Notes: a model not told the origin generated them from the letters alone. A stretch of 13,355 nucleotides of DNA from Eubacteriales bacterium (GCA_028709565.1 JAQVWU010000034.1:1-13355); one strand, 5' to 3'. Shown: positions 1 to 8,206, counted from the stretch's first letter. A program made the numbers and translations.

Positions 1-631
1 AATCCTGGTTATCGGTTCCGTTTACGGTGCCGTTGCCGGTTATTTCGGGGGTATGGTAGACCTTGTAATGATGCGTTTGGTCGATGTCATCTATTCAGTC
101 CCTGATATACTGATTATCATCCTGCTCATGGTCACATTAAAATATCCGCTCAAAGCGCTTGCCGACAATATACCGTGGTTCGGATGGATTAACACCATCG
201 GTATAGGTCTCATTTGTATATTTATTGTTTTTGCCTTGCTCTACTGGGTAGGTATGGCGCGTATCGTGCGCTCTCAAATACTTTCATTGAAAGAGCATGA
301 ATATATTACCGCAGCGCGCGCCCTGGGCGCCTCCAGCGGGCGAATAATACGCAGACATCTGCTTGTAAACTGTATCGGTACACTCATTGTCACTACCACG
401 CTTCAGATTCCCGGCATTATATTTACCGAAAGTTTTCTTTCGTTTATCGGGCTGGGTGTTTCCGCACCCATGCCTTCGCTGGGTTCTATGACATCGGATG
501 CCATCGGAGGTCTTCAATCCTACCCGCACAGACTGCTGGCACCGGCTATCTTGATATCTCTCATAATCCTGTCTTTTAACTTGTTCGGTGACGGTCTTCG
601 CGACGCGTTTGACCCCAAACTGAAAAATTAA
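1..631 (+). CDS. oppC: Oligopeptide/dipeptide ABC transporter permease, OppC/DppC type (5' end cut off)
   Basis: This is one of the two membrane subunits of a peptide ABC importer; it forms half of the translocation channel in the cytoplasmic membrane. The reading frame is open from base 2, so the true start lies upstream of the window and only about the last 209 codons are present. The visible protein is hydrophobic with several membrane segments. It carries the cytoplasmic EAA-type coupling loop typical of this permease family (near EYITAARALGAS followed by RIIRRHLL), which docks on the ATPase subunits. The C-terminal end (FGDGLRDAFDPKLKN) is the standard OppC/DppC ending. The ATPase genes oppD and oppF follow at once, with 20 nt before oppD, which fits an oppBCDFA-like operon. 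Whether the substrate is oligopeptide, dipeptide or nickel cannot be told from this subunit. Confidence 0.93.
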   Translation, partial: ILVIGSVYGAVAGYFGGMVDLVMMRLVDVIYSVPDILIIILLMVTLKYPLKALADNIPWFGWINTIGIGLICIFIVFALLYWVGMARIVRSQILSLKEHEYITAARALGASSGRIIRRHLLVNCIGTLIVTTTLQIPGIIFTESFLSFIGLGVSAPMPSLGSMTSDAIGGLQSYPHRLLAPAILISLIILSFNLFGDGLRDAFDPKLKN

Positions 632-651
632 AGAGAAAACGGAGGTATAAT

Positions 652-1659
652 ATGAGTGGTATTTTACTCGATATGAAAAATGTATGCCTTTCATTTTTTA
701 CACCCGCAGGCGAAGTCCGAGCACTGAATAATATTTCATTTAAACTCCTGGACGGTGAAGTACTCGGAATAGTCGGAGAATCCGGTTCCGGAAAATCGGT
801 CACCGCTTACTCGATAATGGGATTAACCGCTTTTCCCGGAAAAATGACCTCCGGCCGGATATCGTTCAACGGTCATCAAATTGAAGAATTAACCGAAGCG
901 GAATTCAGGAAAATCCGGGGCATTGAGGTCAGTATGATTTTTCAGGACCCGATGACCAGCCTGAATCCGGTTTACACCATAGGCAATCAAATCACCGAGG
1001 TCATAAAACTGCATACAGATAAGAACGCAAAAGAAGCCAACGCCCGCGCGCTCGAACTGCTTGAACTGGTCGGTATCAATGAACCCCAAAAAAGGCTGCG
1101 TCAATATCCGCATGAGCTTTCCGGAGGAATGCGGCAGCGCATCATGATTGCTATCGCGCTCGCGTGTGAACCGAAGTTGCTGATCGCCGATGAGCCGACC
1201 ACAGCGCTGGATGTCACTATACAGGCTCAGATTCTGGAACTGATAATGGGCCTTCGCAAAAAAATCGGCATGTCTATAATAATGATCACCCACGATCTCG
1301 GAATTGTAGCCAGCATCTGTGAAAAAATCGCGGTCATGTACGCCGGCAAGATTGTGGAATACGGCCCGATAGACGATATTTTTTATAATCCGTCACATGA
1401 ATATACAAAGGGGCTATTACGCAGTATACCTAAACTGACCGAAGATTCACATAAAAAACTGATACCAATCGAGGGAACCCCGGTTGATCTGCTCGAATTG
1501 CCGCAGGGATGCTCATTCGCGCCGCGCTGTGCCTCATGCATGAAAATTTGTCTGCGTGAAAAACCCGTTTATACTTTTATAAACGATACGCACTACACAG
1601 CGTGCTGGCTGCGCCAAAAAGAAGCGTTTGAAACGGAGACGGCACATGCAGTTAAATAA
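652..1659 (+). CDS. oppD: Oligopeptide ABC transporter ATP-binding protein OppD
   Basis: This is the first of the two cytoplasmic ATPases that power peptide uptake. The protein is 335 aa, normal for the family. Walker A GESGSGKS is at residues 42-49, the Q-loop Gln at 98, the LSGGM signature at 156-160, Walker B Asp180-Glu181 and the H-loop His at 214, so the site looks fully active. The C-terminal oligopeptide/dipeptide extension contains Cys287, Cys293, Cys296, Cys300 and Cys318. Some characterised OppD/DppD homologues bind a [4Fe-4S] cluster with such a cysteine set; binding here is inference. The start is supported by a GGAGG at 641-645, 6 nt before the ATG. The gene lies between oppC and oppF, and its 3' end overlaps the oppF start by 14 nt. 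Confidence 0.95.
   Translation: MSGILLDMKNVCLSFFTPAGEVRALNNISFKLLDGEVLGIVGESGSGKSVTAYSIMGLTAFPGKMTSGRISFNGHQIEELTEAEFRKIRGIEVSMIFQDPMTSLNPVYTIGNQITEVIKLHTDKNAKEANARALELLELVGINEPQKRLRQYPHELSGGMRQRIMIAIALACEPKLLIADEPTTALDVTIQAQILELIMGLRKKIGMSIIMITHDLGIVASICEKIAVMYAGKIVEYGPIDDIFYNPSHEYTKGLLRSIPKLTEDSHKKLIPIEGTPVDLLELPQGCSFAPRCASCMKICLREKPVYTFINDTHYTACWLRQKEAFETETAHAVK
1635..1638 (+). promoter_or_regulatory. Ribosome-binding site fixing the oppF start
   Basis: GGAG lies 7 nt before ATG 1646, inside the last codons of oppD. It favours this ATG over the TTG at 1628, which has no comparable site. Confidence 0.65.
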
Positions 1660-2683
1660 CAAAACCAGTAATGCTGCGGTAACAAAAAAAGAAAGCACAG
1701 AGAACCGGGACAACAATGCCGGCAATACCAACATAATGGTCGAAGTCCGCAATCTCAAGCAATACTTCCCTGTCGGCGGCGGCATATTTAACCGTAAATT
1801 GGTTAAGGCCGTTGATGACATATCCTTTCATATCGAACGCGGTGAAACGCTCGGACTCGTCGGCGAATCGGGCTGCGGTAAAACAACCACGGGCCGGTCT
1901 CTGCTGCGTCTTTATGAACCTACCGAAGGAAAGATTATTTATAACGGGCGCGATATAACGCATGTTAAAATGTTTCCCTACCGCCGTAAAATGCAGATAG
2001 TATTTCAGGACCCGTACGCCTCCCTTAACCCGCGCATGACGGTCGGCGATATTGTAGGCGAACCCATTGACATACACCGTCTCGCGTCCGGTAAAAAAGA
2101 ACGAAATGATAAAATCATAAATTTGCTGGAAGTTGTCGGCTTGAATTCGGAGCACGCCAACCGTTTCCCCCATGAATTTTCGGGCGGACAGCGTCAGCGT
2201 ATCGGTATTGCCCGCGCTTTGGCTGTTGATCCGGATTTCGTTGTCTGTGACGAACCGATTTCGGCGCTGGATGTTTCAATACAGGCGCAAATCATTAACA
2301 TGTTTGAGAGACTGCAGGAGGAACGGTCACTTACTTATTTATTCATTGCCCATGACCTGGCGGTGGTACATCATATTTCGGACAGAATAGGCGTTATGTA
2401 TCTCGGAAAGCTTGTTGAACTGGCACCCTCACATGAGCTGAACTTTCATCCGGTGCATCCTTATACAAAAAGTCTGATTTCAGCCATACCCTGTGCCGAT
2501 CCGGAAGTATGCCGGCGTCAGAAGCGTATAATCCTCGAGGGGGACGTGCCAAGTCCGATAAACCCTCCCTCCGGCTGCCGATTCCGCACACGGTGTCCCC
2601 TGGCGGTTAAAAGATGCGCAGCGGAAGAACCCCCATTCCGCGAAGTATCATCCGGTCATTTCGCAGCATGCCATTTAATATGA
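1646..2683 (+). CDS. oppF: Oligopeptide ABC transporter ATP-binding protein OppF
   Basis: This is the second ATPase of the peptide importer and would pair with OppD. From the ATG at 1646 it is 345 aa. Walker A GESGCGKT is at residues 73-80, the Q-loop Gln at 121, the FSGGQ signature at 178-182, Walker B Asp202-Glu203 and the H-loop His at 236. The C-terminal extension has Cys311, Cys317, Cys324 and Cys342. I chose ATG 1646 over an in-frame TTG at 1628 because a GGAG at 1635-1638 sits 7 nt before it. The first 30 residues are an Asn/Thr/Lys-rich tail that typical OppF proteins lack. The conserved domain begins near Met31 (codon 1736), but no ribosome-binding site precedes that codon. The 14-nt overlap with oppD implies translational coupling. 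Confidence 0.94.
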   Translation: MQLNNKTSNAAVTKKESTENRDNNAGNTNIMVEVRNLKQYFPVGGGIFNRKLVKAVDDISFHIERGETLGLVGESGCGKTTTGRSLLRLYEPTEGKIIYNGRDITHVKMFPYRRKMQIVFQDPYASLNPRMTVGDIVGEPIDIHRLASGKKERNDKIINLLEVVGLNSEHANRFPHEFSGGQRQRIGIARALAVDPDFVVCDEPISALDVSIQAQIINMFERLQEERSLTYLFIAHDLAVVHHISDRIGVMYLGKLVELAPSHELNFHPVHPYTKSLISAIPCADPEVCRRQKRIILEGDVPSPINPPSGCRFRTRCPLAVKRCAAEEPPFREVSSGHFAACHLI

Positions 2684-2688
2684 TTAGC

Positions 2689-2712
2689 TAAACATAGCAC
2701 CTGTTATGTTTA
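2689..2712 (+). promoter_or_regulatory. AT-rich intergenic hairpin between oppF and oppA
   Basis: An inverted repeat with arms TAAACATAGC and GTTATGTTTA forms ten pairs (one of them G-U) around the loop ACCT. It lies 6 nt after the oppF stop. The run downstream is T/A mixed, not a clean T tract, so it is a weak terminator at most. Hairpins at this position in transporter operons often stop part of the transcripts or protect an mRNA end, which lets the binding-protein gene be expressed at a different level. That role is inferred here. Confidence 0.5.
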
Positions 2713-2746
2713 TTAATAAATTTTATTATTTTATTAGGAGGAAAAC

Positions 2747-4321
2747 ATGAAAAAGTTAGCATTGCTTTTTGTTCTTCTTATCCTTTTCCAGGCTGCACTT
2801 ACAAGCTGCGGAGGTAAACCCATCGACGAACTTGCCGTCTGCGTAGGACCGAATCCGACAACAATCGACCCGGCGTTAAACTCAACCGTTGACGGAGCGA
2901 CTCTCATTATCCATGCATTCGAAGGACTTTACACCCTTGACAAAACAGGCACACCCATACCGGGACAGGCTTCATCCTATGATTTAAGTGATGACGGCTT
3001 GACCTATACATTCAGCCTGCGCGACGGATTGAAATGGAGTGACGGAACGGAACTTAAAGCTTCGGATTTCGTTTATTCCTGGAACCGCGCCATATCTGCC
3101 GATACCGCGGCGGATTATTCTTATATGTTTGATGTTATCGAAGGGTTCAATGAAGGTACATTGAATGTAACGGCTCCCGATGATAAAACCGTTGTGGTCA
3201 AGCTCTATAATAAAACTCCGTATTTCCTGGAACTGACTGCGTTCCCCACTTTCGCACCCGTCCGTCAGGACCTGATTGAAGCAAACGGCGACGCGTGGGC
3301 AACCAAAGCGGAAACCTATATCGGAAACGGTCCGTATAAAATAACCGAATGGGTTCCGAGCGGGTATATCACATATGCCAAGAACGAAAATTACTGGAAC
3401 TTTGAAAATCTCGGTCCCGCGTCCATCAAATTCGTACTGATGGAGGATGACAGCACTATCCTCAACGCATTCCAGACAGGCGAAATCCTTTTTGCCGATT
3501 CGCTGCCCAATGACGAAATCACCACATGGAGCGATAAACCCGAATTCTTCAAAGCCGGTCAGCTCGGTACCTATTACATAAGCTTTAACGTAAAAAAAGC
3601 CCCCCTGGATAACCCCAAAATACGTGAAGCGCTGACCCTCGCTATCGACCGCGAATACATATGCGTAAATATCGGTCAGGCGGGACAGGTCCCCGCAGGC
3701 GCCTTTGTAGCCACCGGACTGACCGATGCCGATCCGAAGAAGGAATTTCGGGAAGTCGGCGGCGATTATTATGACCCCTATGATTATGAAGGAAATGTAG
3801 AAAAAGCAAAACAATGCCTGATTGACGCCGGTTATCCGGGCGGTGAAGGTCTGCCGACAATCGAATATCTGTATAACGAAAGTTCGGGGCACCAGCTCAT
3901 AGCCGAAGCTCTTCAGGATATGTGGAGTAAAATCGGTGTCAAAATCGAGATCATGTCCCAGGAATGGAACACATTTGTCGAGACAAGAAAGAACGGCGAT
4001 TATTCGATAGCCCGCAACGGATGGTTGAGCGATTATAACGATCCCATTTCCATGCTCGACATGTGGATTACCGACAGCGGCAATAACGACGCCCAATGGT
4101 CAAACGCTCAATATGACGATCTTATAAAGCAGGTAAAATCTTCATCAGACAATACGGAACGTATGCGCCTGATGCATGAAGCGGAAAAAATAATTTTTGA
4201 CGACTGGATGCTCTCCCCAATCTACTATTATGTTGACATCTATCTGCAAAGCGATACACTCCGCGACACATGGTCATCACCCCTCGGATACAAATATTTC
4301 ATGTTCTCCACTTTAAAATAA
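2747..4321 (+). CDS. oppA: Peptide ABC transporter substrate-binding lipoprotein (SBP_bac_5 family, OppA type)
   Basis: This is the extracytoplasmic lipoprotein that captures peptides and hands them to the OppBC channel. The protein is 524 aa, usual for family 5 binding proteins. A lysine-containing start, a hydrophobic stretch and the lipobox LTSC predict lipidation at Cys21. The N-terminal domain shows family hallmarks: a TIDPALNS region, then HAFEGLYTLD, and LKWSDGTELKASDFVYSWNR. Later there is a NIR-like NPKIREALTLAIDRE and an AEKIIFDDW motif near the end. A strong AGGAGG lies 5 nt before the ATG. It follows oppF after 63 nt that contain a hairpin and is closed by an intrinsic terminator at 4336-4365. 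The peptide length preference cannot be read from sequence. Confidence 0.94.
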   Translation: MKKLALLFVLLILFQAALTSCGGKPIDELAVCVGPNPTTIDPALNSTVDGATLIIHAFEGLYTLDKTGTPIPGQASSYDLSDDGLTYTFSLRDGLKWSDGTELKASDFVYSWNRAISADTAADYSYMFDVIEGFNEGTLNVTAPDDKTVVVKLYNKTPYFLELTAFPTFAPVRQDLIEANGDAWATKAETYIGNGPYKITEWVPSGYITYAKNENYWNFENLGPASIKFVLMEDDSTILNAFQTGEILFADSLPNDEITTWSDKPEFFKAGQLGTYYISFNVKKAPLDNPKIREALTLAIDREYICVNIGQAGQVPAGAFVATGLTDADPKKEFREVGGDYYDPYDYEGNVEKAKQCLIDAGYPGGEGLPTIEYLYNESSGHQLIAEALQDMWSKIGVKIEIMSQEWNTFVETRKNGDYSIARNGWLSDYNDPISMLDMWITDSGNNDAQWSNAQYDDLIKQVKSSSDNTERMRLMHEAEKIIFDDWMLSPIYYYVDIYLQSDTLRDTWSSPLGYKYFMFSTLK

Positions 4322-4335
4322 GCAATTGATTTTTC

Positions 4336-4365
4336 AAAAAGGAGGTGCGCCGGCATCTCCTTTTT
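4336..4365 (+). terminator. Strong intrinsic terminator of the opp operon
   Basis: The 13-bp stem has arms AAAAAGGAGGTGC and GGCATCTCCTTTTT-type sequence, a 4-nt loop GCCG and one G-U pair, and is followed by a T run. The 5' A run mirrors the T run, so it could also stop transcripts arriving on the minus strand. Confidence 0.9.
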
Positions 4366-4417
4366 ATGTTTGCGGGGCATGTCCTGTCACCTAGTATCGC
4401 AAGAGTTCTGTGAGAGC

Positions 4418-4444
4418 AAAAAAACAGGAAATTACTCTTGTTTT
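4418..4444 (-). terminator. Intrinsic terminator of the minus-strand cysE-cysS-lipoprotein unit
   Basis: Read on the minus strand, arms AAAACAAG and CCTGTTTT pair over 8 bp (one G-U) around an 8-nt loop and run into seven T residues. It lies 20 nt beyond the stop of the lipoprotein gene. Together with the plus-strand terminator at 4336-4365 it insulates two converging units. Confidence 0.7.
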
Positions 4445-4463
4445 CCAGCTGCCCGATATATAT

Positions 4464-5993
4464 TCAGTAATTCGGCATCTCAAACGCCCTTGACATTTGT
4501 TTATATATCAATTGTGAAAAATCCGAATAATGCGGTTCAAGATCGGTTCCTCTTTTCACCGACCTTCGCAGCAGCATATAGGTACCGTCAGGCAGATATG
4601 CATATTCCGACCCAAACATAAAAGCAAAATCATATCTGGGGTAAAGGCGTATATAATCAAGCATATTAATTGATCCGTTATCGCGTAAAACATTGTTTGA
4701 CAGTTGGGTACAATATATATCGTTAATGTGTTTATAAGACGCCGCGTTCATAGCCTGCAGCAGCAATCCTGTTTTATCGACACCTACACCGCTCGCCAAT
4801 GCAGCCATAACAGGAACGGTCGTATCATAAAAGGTATAATAATTGCCCTGTGATAAATTAAGCTTTGGTATGGGTAATATGCCCCATGATTCCTGCATGT
4901 TAATAAAAGCTGAGGATGCTGAAAGTCTGTCGATATAAAATAATACTTCGCCGTTGATGAATGAAGTCATGGCTGTGTTTTCGTCATTGTCAGTAAAATA
5001 TGTTCCGTCATTATACAACAGATTACGCGCAGTCTCGATAAGTTTGGTCGTGCTTGTTGTATTATATGAAACAATCGGTATTTTGCCCACACCTGTTTCC
5101 ATATAATGTTGTCCGGTGGATGCAAACATAATATCTATATAGGTGTCTGTGTCGGTTTGAGAAGCGTGACCTGTTAAGGGTAAATCACCGGACGAATTAA
5201 TGTTATCATTAACCGTTAAAATCATTTCACGCATCTTATCCCAGGTCCATTCACCGTTTTCAACCGATAAATATGGATTTACTATATTATGTCTGTCCAG
5301 GATAGTTTTATTAAAAAAAATAATATACATGTCTGAAATATTTTCGGTCAATTCTCCCGCCGCACCGTAAATACTGTAGCCGCCTGACATCTGTTTCATG
5401 GCATCAAGATTATAGTAGGGAGATCTGTAATCGGTAAACGGCAAAGAGTTAAGATTATATAACAAATTCTGAGATTTAAATACGCCCAGATTCCGCGCCG
5501 GTATCGCAAGCAGGTCGGCATAATACATGCCCGCGTTCAATGCTTCCTTTGATTCCGCCAACATAACATCTGCACTTGCGCATAAATTGGACATTATTAT
5601 AGTGTTATATTTTTCTTCGACGGCGCGGTTTCTTAATAATCGCGCAGTAACCGTGGCTGAACCGTCGTTTTCCGGTGTAAACAGCGTGTTATCGGTTGAA
5701 GCTATAACCATACCCACGCCCTCAAAATCCCGTGATGTCAGAGAATCCAGATATTTAGAGGCTGCTTTTTGGTTGTCTTCAGGCAAAACGGGAGTAATTT
5801 CTTTCGAGGTAGAAACAGTATCCGGCGGAGTATCGTTTATACCCGCATCCGGATAACTTCCCTCACCGGTGGTTTCATCGGTATTCATATTCGGATAGTT
5901 TATGGTAATAATACCGCAGGATGATATTGACAATTGTATAAGCAGCAGCAGTATAAATAATTTCAATATCATTTTTGTAAAGCCAGTCTTCAT
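4464..5993 (-). CDS. Solute-binding-protein-like lipoprotein, third gene of the cysE-cysS unit
   Basis: This is a predicted surface lipoprotein of 509 aa resembling extracellular solute-binding proteins of the sugar-type (family 1) fold. The ligand is unknown. The signal is a hydrophobic stretch ending in the lipobox ISSC, with lipidation predicted at Cys26; Met8 is an alternative start. After the lipobox comes a Thr/Pro/Asp-rich linker to about residue 75. It shares motifs with the two plus-strand lipoproteins of this window: RNRAVEEKY at 121-129, FFNK at 226-229, GEWTWDKM at 247-254 and the GILPIPKL stretch. It lacks their DxDGDG calcium-type loop; DNINSSGD at 263-270 stands in that place. 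There is no permease or ATPase nearby. It starts 8 nt after the cysS stop and has no clear ribosome-binding site, so translation is probably coupled to cysS. Confidence 0.85.
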   Translation of the reverse strand: MKTGFTKMILKLFILLLLIQLSISSCGIITINYPNMNTDETTGEGSYPDAGINDTPPDTVSTSKEITPVLPEDNQKAASKYLDSLTSRDFEGVGMVIASTDNTLFTPENDGSATVTARLLRNRAVEEKYNTIIMSNLCASADVMLAESKEALNAGMYYADLLAIPARNLGVFKSQNLLYNLNSLPFTDYRSPYYNLDAMKQMSGGYSIYGAAGELTENISDMYIIFFNKTILDRHNIVNPYLSVENGEWTWDKMREMILTVNDNINSSGDLPLTGHASQTDTDTYIDIMFASTGQHYMETGVGKIPIVSYNTTSTTKLIETARNLLYNDGTYFTDNDENTAMTSFINGEVLFYIDRLSASSAFINMQESWGILPIPKLNLSQGNYYTFYDTTVPVMAALASGVGVDKTGLLLQAMNAASYKHINDIYCTQLSNNVLRDNGSINMLDYIRLYPRYDFAFMFGSEYAYLPDGTYMLLRRSVKRGTDLEPHYSDFSQLIYKQMSRAFEMPNY

Positions 5994-6001
5994 GTTTTTA
6001 A

Positions 6002-7411
6002 TTACTTTTCGATTTTATATGTTGTACCGTCCGGAGTATCGGTGAGAATTATTTTTCTCTCGGCAAGCTCCGCACGTATACGGTCCGCTTCGGCATAATT
6101 CTTTGTTTTCTTTGCTTCGGCACGCAATTTGATCTGTTCCTCAATCTCAGATGCCAGTTTACTGTCCGTGGTTTCGGGTAAATCAAATTCATCAAAATCA
6201 TCAATCGCATCAAGATTTAATCCGAATATTTTATCGGTCTTTAATATTTTCCGGTATAAAAGATCGGATTTAACCTCATATCGTACCATGTTCCATAATA
6301 CGCCCAGAGCGCGCGGTATATTTAAATCATCGTTGACGGCTTCATTAAACTCCGTTAAAAAGGAATTGATTATATCCTCGCTTATATCATTTTCGGTGTT
6401 TTTATGTTTTGTTATCTCCGCGCGCAGATTGGCAAGTGATTTTTTAGCTCCGTCCAGGCCTTCAAAGGTGAAATTCAGTTTCGATCTGTAATGCGCGTTC
6501 AGACAAAAATAACGGAAATCAAGCGGTGAATAACCGCGGTCAACAAGCTGCTCTATTGTATATATATTACCCAGACTTTTCGACATCTTGCCGTTATTAA
6601 CCAGCATAAATTCTCCGTGAACCCAAAATTTCGCCGCCGGATGCCCCAATAAACCTACCGTTTGAGCAATTTCATTTTCATGGTGTATCGGAATATGGTC
6701 TACTCCGCCCGTATGAATGTCGAAATATTCGCCCAGATATTTAAGCCCCATAGCCGAACATTCTATATGCCAGCCCGGATAACCCATACCCCACGGCGAA
6801 TCCCACTGCATGATATGTTCTTTAGGAGCTTTTTTCCATAAAGCGAAGTCAGCGGGATGCCGCTTTTCCTTATTTATCTCTACACGCGCCCCCGAGAGCT
6901 GGTCATCAAGATTTATCCCCGACAATCTGCCGTATTCGGGGAATTTACCGATATCATAGTATATACCGTCGGATGTTTCATAAGTAAAATCTTTATTTTC
7001 CAGTCGGGATATAAATTGTATCATCTCGGGTATATGCTCGGTGGCTTTAGCTATAATTTCAGGTCGTGATATATTTAACCGCTCAATATCCTTTAGAAAA
7101 ACACCGGTAAAATATTCGGCTATTTCCCATGGCGTTTTCTTTTGCTCCCGGGCAGTCTTAGCCATTTTATCTTCACCGTCATCACTGTCCGATACGAGAT
7201 GACCGACATCGGTGATATTCATCATATTTATTAATTCATATCCATTCCATTTTAACGACCGCCTCAGAATATCCATAAAAATATATGTGCGCAGATTACC
7301 TATATGCGCGTAGTTATATACGGTAGGACCGCAGCTGTATATTCTTGCGGTGTTTCCGTCCAGCGGTATAAACTCCTCTTTGGAACGGGTCAGCGTATTA
7401 TATAATTTCAT
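6002..7411 (-). CDS. cysS: Cysteinyl-tRNA synthetase
   Basis: This class I aminoacyl-tRNA synthetase charges tRNA-Cys with cysteine in the cytoplasm, using ATP. The protein is 469 aa, close to the 461 aa of the E. coli enzyme. The HIGN form of the HIGH motif is at 36-39 and KMSKS at 275-279. The four zinc ligands that bind the cysteine thiol are present as Cys27, Cys218, His243 and Glu247, spaced as in the E. coli enzyme. The C-terminal part ends with the IKLRAEAKKTKNYAEADRIR helix and a short TPDGTTYKIEK tail, as in the family. Its ATG shares an ATGA overlap with the cysE stop, a classic coupling arrangement. The cysE-cysS order is common in Firmicutes. Confidence 0.98.
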   Translation of the reverse strand: MKLYNTLTRSKEEFIPLDGNTARIYSCGPTVYNYAHIGNLRTYIFMDILRRSLKWNGYELINMMNITDVGHLVSDSDDGEDKMAKTAREQKKTPWEIAEYFTGVFLKDIERLNISRPEIIAKATEHIPEMIQFISRLENKDFTYETSDGIYYDIGKFPEYGRLSGINLDDQLSGARVEINKEKRHPADFALWKKAPKEHIMQWDSPWGMGYPGWHIECSAMGLKYLGEYFDIHTGGVDHIPIHHENEIAQTVGLLGHPAAKFWVHGEFMLVNNGKMSKSLGNIYTIEQLVDRGYSPLDFRYFCLNAHYRSKLNFTFEGLDGAKKSLANLRAEITKHKNTENDISEDIINSFLTEFNEAVNDDLNIPRALGVLWNMVRYEVKSDLLYRKILKTDKIFGLNLDAIDDFDEFDLPETTDSKLASEIEEQIKLRAEAKKTKNYAEADRIRAELAERKIILTDTPDGTTYKIEK

Positions 7412-8118
7412 GGATTCCTCTCCTGTATGCCGGTGTTTTTTACTTCTTCTATTTCGGTTAATCTTTTTTCCAGTCTGTCCAGTTTTATCTGCAATTTACA
7501 CAATTCCTGCGCAACCGGGTCCGGTATATGTATATGGTCCATATCACATACATCAACCTTTTTATTGTCCCGTTTAACTACTCTGGCGGGTATGCCCACC
7601 GCGGTGGAATTATCGGGTATCGCCACCAAAACAACCGCGTTTGAAGCGATCTTTGTATTGTTGCCGATTTTAAACGGTCCCAATACCTTGGCACCGGCGC
7701 CTACCATAACATTATTTCCCAATGTAGGATGACGCTTGCCCGTATCCTTCCCTGTTCCTCCAAGGGTTACTCCCTGATATATCGTACAATTATCACCTAT
7801 CTCCGTGGTTTCACCGATGACAACCGCGGAACCGTGGTCAATAAACAATCCGCGGCCGATTTTCGCACCCGGATGTATCTCTATACCGGTAAAGAAACGC
7901 GAAGTCTGGCTGATTAACCGCGCGGGAAAATATAATTGTTTTTTGTATAAAACATGTGAGATTCGATGCGCAAAAATCGCATGCAGCCCGGAATATAAAA
8001 GCAATATTTCCAAATCGTTTTTAGCCGCCGGATCGCGTTCTTTAATGGCGTTTAGGTCGTATTTTACGGCATCGATTATTTTTTGAATAGATTTTTCTAT
8101 ATTATACTTTTTTGTCAT
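7408..8118 (-). CDS. cysE: Serine O-acetyltransferase
   Basis: It transfers an acetyl group from acetyl-CoA to serine, giving O-acetylserine, the first committed step of cysteine synthesis. The protein is 236 aa from the ATG at 8118, in the short Firmicute range. An N-terminal helical part carries ERDPAA (Asp29). The left-handed beta-helix of hexapeptide repeats runs about 82-178. The catalytic His95 in DHGS and His130 in KRHPTLG are 35 residues apart, exactly as His158 and His193 of E. coli CysE. The C-terminus forms a Leu/Glu/Lys helix, probably a coiled coil, after 200. I chose ATG 8118 because GGGAG sits 7 nt before it; an in-frame ATG at 8160 has no such site. It is the first gene of the minus-strand unit. 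No cysK lies nearby. Confidence 0.96.
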   Translation of the reverse strand: MTKKYNIEKSIQKIIDAVKYDLNAIKERDPAAKNDLEILLLYSGLHAIFAHRISHVLYKKQLYFPARLISQTSRFFTGIEIHPGAKIGRGLFIDHGSAVVIGETTEIGDNCTIYQGVTLGGTGKDTGKRHPTLGNNVMVGAGAKVLGPFKIGNNTKIASNAVVLVAIPDNSTAVGIPARVVKRDNKKVDVCDMDHIHIPDPVAQELCKLQIKLDRLEKRLTEIEEVKNTGIQERNP

Positions 8119-8125
8119 ATGTAGA

Positions 8126-8130
8126 CTCCC
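8126..8130 (-). promoter_or_regulatory. Ribosome-binding site of cysE
   Basis: GGGAG on the minus strand, 7 nt before ATG 8118. It decides this start over the ATG at 8160. Only one base separates it from the leader hairpin at 8132-8148. Confidence 0.75.
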
Positions 8131-8131
8131 G

Positions 8132-8148
8132 TATGCCGTATCGGCATA
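8132..8148 (-). promoter_or_regulatory. Leader hairpin or operator-like inverted repeat upstream of cysE
   Basis: A perfect inverted repeat, TATGCCG and CGGCATA around a 3-nt loop, lies in the roughly 50-nt leader between the promoter and the ribosome-binding site. As RNA it would be a compact hairpin next to the ribosome-binding site; as DNA it is a symmetric site that could bind a regulator. The leader is too short for a cysteine T-box, which often controls such genes in Firmicutes. Confidence 0.45.
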
Positions 8149-8177
8149 TTTAATAAACATATAATTATCACGATTAT

Positions 8178-8206
8178 ATTATATAATCTTATTATGTCTT
8201 TGTAAA
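8178..8206 (-). promoter_or_regulatory. Sigma-A-type promoter of the cysE-cysS-lipoprotein unit
   Basis: On the minus strand, a -35 box TTTACA (8201-8206), a 17-bp spacer and a perfect -10 box TATAAT (8178-8183). Transcription should start near 8171, giving a leader of about 50 nt. Confidence 0.8.

Noticed and set aside
2984..4096. Long minus-strand open frame of 370 codons opposite the peptide-binding protein gene
   Set aside because: It is a mirror frame of a clearly coding gene, made possible by codon bias; its translation has no recognisable domain.
4370..4621. Short plus-strand ORF of 83 codons between the converging terminators
   Set aside because: It overlaps the 3' end of the minus-strand lipoprotein, spans a terminator hairpin, has no ribosome-binding site and matches nothing I recognise.
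8119..8177. T-box or S-box riboswitch before cysE
   Set aside because: The promoter leaves only about 50 nt of leader, no T-box TGGNACC motif or specifier loop is visible, and no terminator/antiterminator pair is present.
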